From assembly GCA_013399115.1 (NCBI GenBank), contig VXAA01003378.1, positions 102,594 through 166,593 of the forward strand: a stretch of DNA of 64,000 nt, given 5' to 3'. The position numbers and the translations under genes were made by a program. This document shows positions 60,691 through 64,000 of this stretch, piece after piece. The notes beneath the pieces are model-generated. The model saw nothing but the letters and a program-made list of their open reading frames with translations, was not told the origin of the DNA and did no database searches. Source of the stretch: Anseranas semipalmata. Its lineage: Eukaryota > Chordata > Aves > Anseriformes > Anseranatidae. Every line of letters starts with the position of its first letter. The first letter of the stretch is position 1.

Positions 60691-63463
60691 CTAAATGAGG
60701 GTTAGTCTTAATAGTCTTAATGTAAAGGTTAGAGAATTAACCTGTAGAGTGAGAGTGCTATGAATAAGGAGCTCCTCTCTTAAGTTCAGAAGAGGATCCA
60801 CTAATTTAATTGCTGAGAAAAACAGAACAATTCCTTCGTGTTACATTGTATTATTTTTCAGTCTTGGCTTAATGTATAGTTTTGCTTGGTATGTGAATTG
60901 CTAGCTAGCACAGTGTGACAACAGAGTAACACTAGAAACACTTTCCCAAAATATGTTTTTGTAGTTTTTGTAGTGAGCATATGTTTATTGCATTTCTTTC
61001 TGTAGGCTATCTGCCCCGAGTACAGTTACTATTACAGGGCCACTTAGAGTTCTACACCATGTTACAGTGACGTGTACAAGAGTAGCAGCAAAGAAAAGAA
61101 ACAGTGGTAGTGTACAGGACAAGCTAGGTATTAGAGTTCCTTCTAATCTTTCTAATATTAATGGTCACTTTTGTTATTTAAATAATTATTTAAATAGTAT
61201 ATCATTCTTTCTGGAATCATTGAATGAGGTCTCAGATAAATGTTCTCATTTTTATAATAGATAGGGCTCAGTAAATAACATGTATGTGATTTGAATAGGG
61301 ATGCTTAGGGGACAAAGCCATTAATTACTTTAGAACAGTTGCCATTAAATTGCACTAGGAGAAATAAGGAATGTCATTTCCCTGGGAGCCACTGAAGGGC
61401 CCTTAGCTCTCATCATTGGTAGGAGTTAGGCATGCGTAGTAAGGCAAGGTTTAAAAACTGAGTTTAGTAGAAGTAATGTAGAGTAATGTAGTAATGTAGT
61501 TACATTTCAGTAAAAATCAAAGAAGACAATTACTGTAAGAAAGTCTCCAATGTAGTTTCTACATAAAAGTTATTAGATTAATCCATGAAAAAATACGGTA
61601 TTTCATTCCTTCAGGTTCCATTGAACTACAGCAAAGCCTAGGGTCAGGCAAGTAGACTAGAGATTACAGAATCATGCAGACTTTATGTAGGGGGATGGCA
61701 ACAGAAGATATCTAAACTATGGCACCATGGCATGACAGAGAGACAGAGTAAGGAAGTCTACTCCCAAAGAAGTTTAGTACAGTATTCTTTACATTCCTCA
61801 GGGAGATAAGGAATTGTTGTGCTTTTCCTGTGTTCTGAGTTTCAGTTTGAAGTTGAGTGTTCAAATTCATTAAAACAGAAGATATGGTTATTCAATGAGT
61901 GAATTAAAAATGCCCTTAGAAGGAGTATCCTTGAACTTTATATCAGTTGTGAATTAGGATTGAATAAAATGGTAACATTCAATTGGCAGTATGTACCCCA
62001 TATCAGTGTAGGACATTAATAGTTTCCTTGAGGAAAAATTAGGTGTGTATTTTAGGTATATTTTGAGTCTATGCCTTGCAGTATCTGTCTTTTTGGAGGG
62101 TGTCCCACTATATCTGTACTGCTCAGAGTACTCAGAGCTGCTGGGGGATGTATTACACAGATTCTGCTCTTTGAGACAGACGACTTATGTACCAGGTGCA
62201 ATTTTGCTCTATTATTTGAAAAGTAAAACAACAGGACACATAGCAGGATCATACCCAGCAGTCCCTTTGTTGCTACCTTGACTGCAGAAAATCTTAGTCA
62301 CAGGGTCTATTCTGTTGTCTCTACATGTTTTGTGGCAAGTAGAGTCTCAGGCACCATCCACCAAATGAAATGCATCCTCTCTGCCAAATAGTTTCAGCTC
62401 TCCCTCAGGGCACTTATCACTTAACTGTGAAAAAGGGCCCAATGCAATGGCATATGACCTAAGAGGATTTCTCAGAGCTTCAAACTGGAATGAAGGGTTC
62501 TGCTCCTTTGATGAGGCTTTGAACCTGCAACTTTGTGCTTGCAAAGCCTGTGGAAGAACCACCGCCCCCTCCCCACACTATGGTTGCGTTTCAGGGAGAG
62601 CTAATCCACGTTCCCATTCCATGAATTTAAAACTAAGGGGGGCTTGCAGCAAGTATTAAACTTTACCTTAGGTATTCAACAGTAAAACAGCATCCATATG
62701 TCACTCTGGTTCCAAAAGTAGATAAGGCACTCAGCTGCATTCTTTAATGCAAATCCCTCTAAAACCTTATATGCTATTAGTAGTCTGCTAGTTATTTGAT
62801 GAAAGAGAAAATTAACTTTTCAAAGAGCAAGGCAAAAAATAGAACTGAGTCTATTACACCAACCAATCCAATATTCTGCACAATGAGATAGTGTTTCTTT
62901 CTACTCATTATGCAGAGCAAAAGCAATCAACAGAAGCCTGAAATGATAATTGTACAGAAATGAGATCTGATTAAAAGCAGAGATCGGCAGGTATTGGAAA
63001 TAACCCACCTATCTCTGAAAGAAAGTGCAAATTCTATACAGTGCAAGTGTTGGATTGTTTAACTTGGCATTGCAGACCTGGTTTTCTTTCTAGCTGAATT
63101 TGCTGTGATTTAAGACAACTGTGGTCACAATGGACACGTCAGTTTAAAGCTGAAGTAAGTAATGTGAGAATTAAAGCCATGATGTTCATTCAATTCAAAG
63201 ACGAGAATGTACATTAACATTTTGATCTCTTTGTCACTTATTCTACCCCCAAAACATTCAGCAAACTACAGTAAATCAGAAGCTGATTCTAAGTTGCACC
63301 AAGGTTAATTAGAGAAGATTAAAATGGTATTGGATTTGCCCATAAACTCTGCAGCAACAGTTATTAACCATTTGGTGTTTATCTAAAATTACTGGATAAC
63401 ATGAAACTGTGCCATTCAGGATCCTATATTATGCTTGCATTAACTGCAATAAAAAATAAAATT
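60691..63463. other. unassigned AT-rich DNA
   Basis: A short duplication (GTAATGTAGAGTAATGTAGTAATGTAG) near 61474-61499. A minus donor-like site TACCTAAG|GTAAAG near 62660 has an open 39-nt stretch upstream but its phase does not fit exon A. Confidence 0.4.
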
Positions 63464-63468
63464 AAAAA

Positions 63469-63540
63469 AAAAAGAAAAAGAAAAAGAAAAAGAAAAAGAA
63501 AAAGAAAAAGAAAAAGAAAAAGAAAAAGAAAAAGAAAAAG
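63469..63540 (+). repeat. perfect (AAAAAG)12 hexanucleotide array
   Basis: Twelve exact 6-bp units preceded by more A, making an unbroken purine tract from 63464 to 63541. The frames it opens encode only Lys-Arg or Phe-Ser runs and are not genes. Confidence 0.97.
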
Positions 63541-63541
63541 A

Positions 63542-64000
63542 TATTTCAGATACTGTTATTTGGGAATTGTTGGTGAGTGGCAAACTGCCAGGAAATTGCT
63601 CCTTTAAGAATAAATTGTAATAAATGGGAAAAGATAAGTGTGAGACACTTGTGTGTACTTTTTCACATACCCACAATCAGGCTGAAGTCTCAGCATGTTC
63701 AAGATTAATTTGATAAATAGCAGTTCCTTTTCCAGTACATGCTGCATTGCATCTGGTGAATACAGGGAGGGATGGAAGAAAAATCCATCAGAGGGAAAAG
63801 GCAAGAGGGTAGATCTAAAGTGTACCCAACTCCTATCTTTCATAATGCAAGATGATTTATGTGCACTCCATCTAAACTGTATGCAATGCTTCCTGTCTCT
63901 CCCAACACAGTAGTTGCATTTGGAATTATTTTGTGTGTTTGTATGCTTTTTTATTCCTCTTTCAGTCTGTCTTTCCCTCTTCTCCTCCTCATACACAGTG
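63542..64000. other. unassigned sequence to window end
   Basis: A minus-strand frame from 63996 to 63604 (130 codons) starts with a Glu/Arg/Thr-rich stretch from a pyrimidine-rich plus strand; no domain, splice support or homologue seen. Confidence 0.4.

Noticed and set aside
63440..63676. Lys-Arg and Phe-Ser repeat proteins
   Set aside because: Translations of the (AAAAAG)12 array only.
1..64000. tRNA, rRNA, snRNA, CRISPR, bacterial operons, intact retroviral genes
   Set aside because: I looked for tRNA B-box-like and U6-like strings, spaced repeats, and retroviral open frames beside the LTRs and saw none.

Overview
This window is almost certainly nuclear DNA of a bird. The best evidence is three CR1 LINE 3' ends: an antisense one at 39441-39760, another antisense one at 46373-46941, and a short sense one at 56621-56690. 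Each ends in the octamer ATTCTATG repeats that mark avian and reptilian CR1. There are also two copies, in opposite orientation, of an LTR I recognise as a common avian endogenous-retrovirus LTR (1-501 and 7629-8181), and a third LTR-like block at 42719-43433. The sequence is AT-rich throughout, has many homopolymers and short tandem repeats, and has no operons, Shine-Dalgarno sites, CRISPR array or intact virus. No gene in it can be named with confidence.

Layout. 1-501 is the 3' part of an LTR cut by the window edge. 943-1193 looks like the last exon and 3' UTR of a plus-strand gene lying to the left, with a short coding tail, a stop and an AATAAA signal. 2593-3260 on the minus strand holds a decayed block with an EF-hand-like loop. 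7629-8181 is the second LTR; it produces a convincing but false 63-codon exon on the minus strand. 19506-22460 holds three plus-strand candidate exons whose reading phases fit (208 nt, 84 nt, then a terminal exon with stop and AATAAA); the middle one has the best splice sites in the window. 22.5-39.4 kb is mostly unassigned AT-rich DNA with hairpins, small duplications and one ambiguous base (36074). 39.4-46.9 kb carries two CR1 copies, the LTR-like block and a C/G hairpin. 49221-49309 and 51384-51460 are further plus-strand exon candidates. 58631-60690 on the minus strand holds three phase-compatible candidate exons. The right end carries perfect (TTTTA)12 and (AAAAAG)12 arrays.

How it fits together. 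The window reads as intron or intergenic DNA in a gene-poor region, with possible ends of one or two plus-strand genes and part of a minus-strand gene. The exon calls rest on splice-site quality, reading phase and protein-like translation only. A back-of-envelope estimate (stop frequency about 0.07 per codon at this composition) says stop-free runs of about 130 codons should occur by chance in 64 kb, so open frames alone prove nothing. The exon models are hypotheses to test by homology or RNA data; the repeats are the solid part of this annotation.
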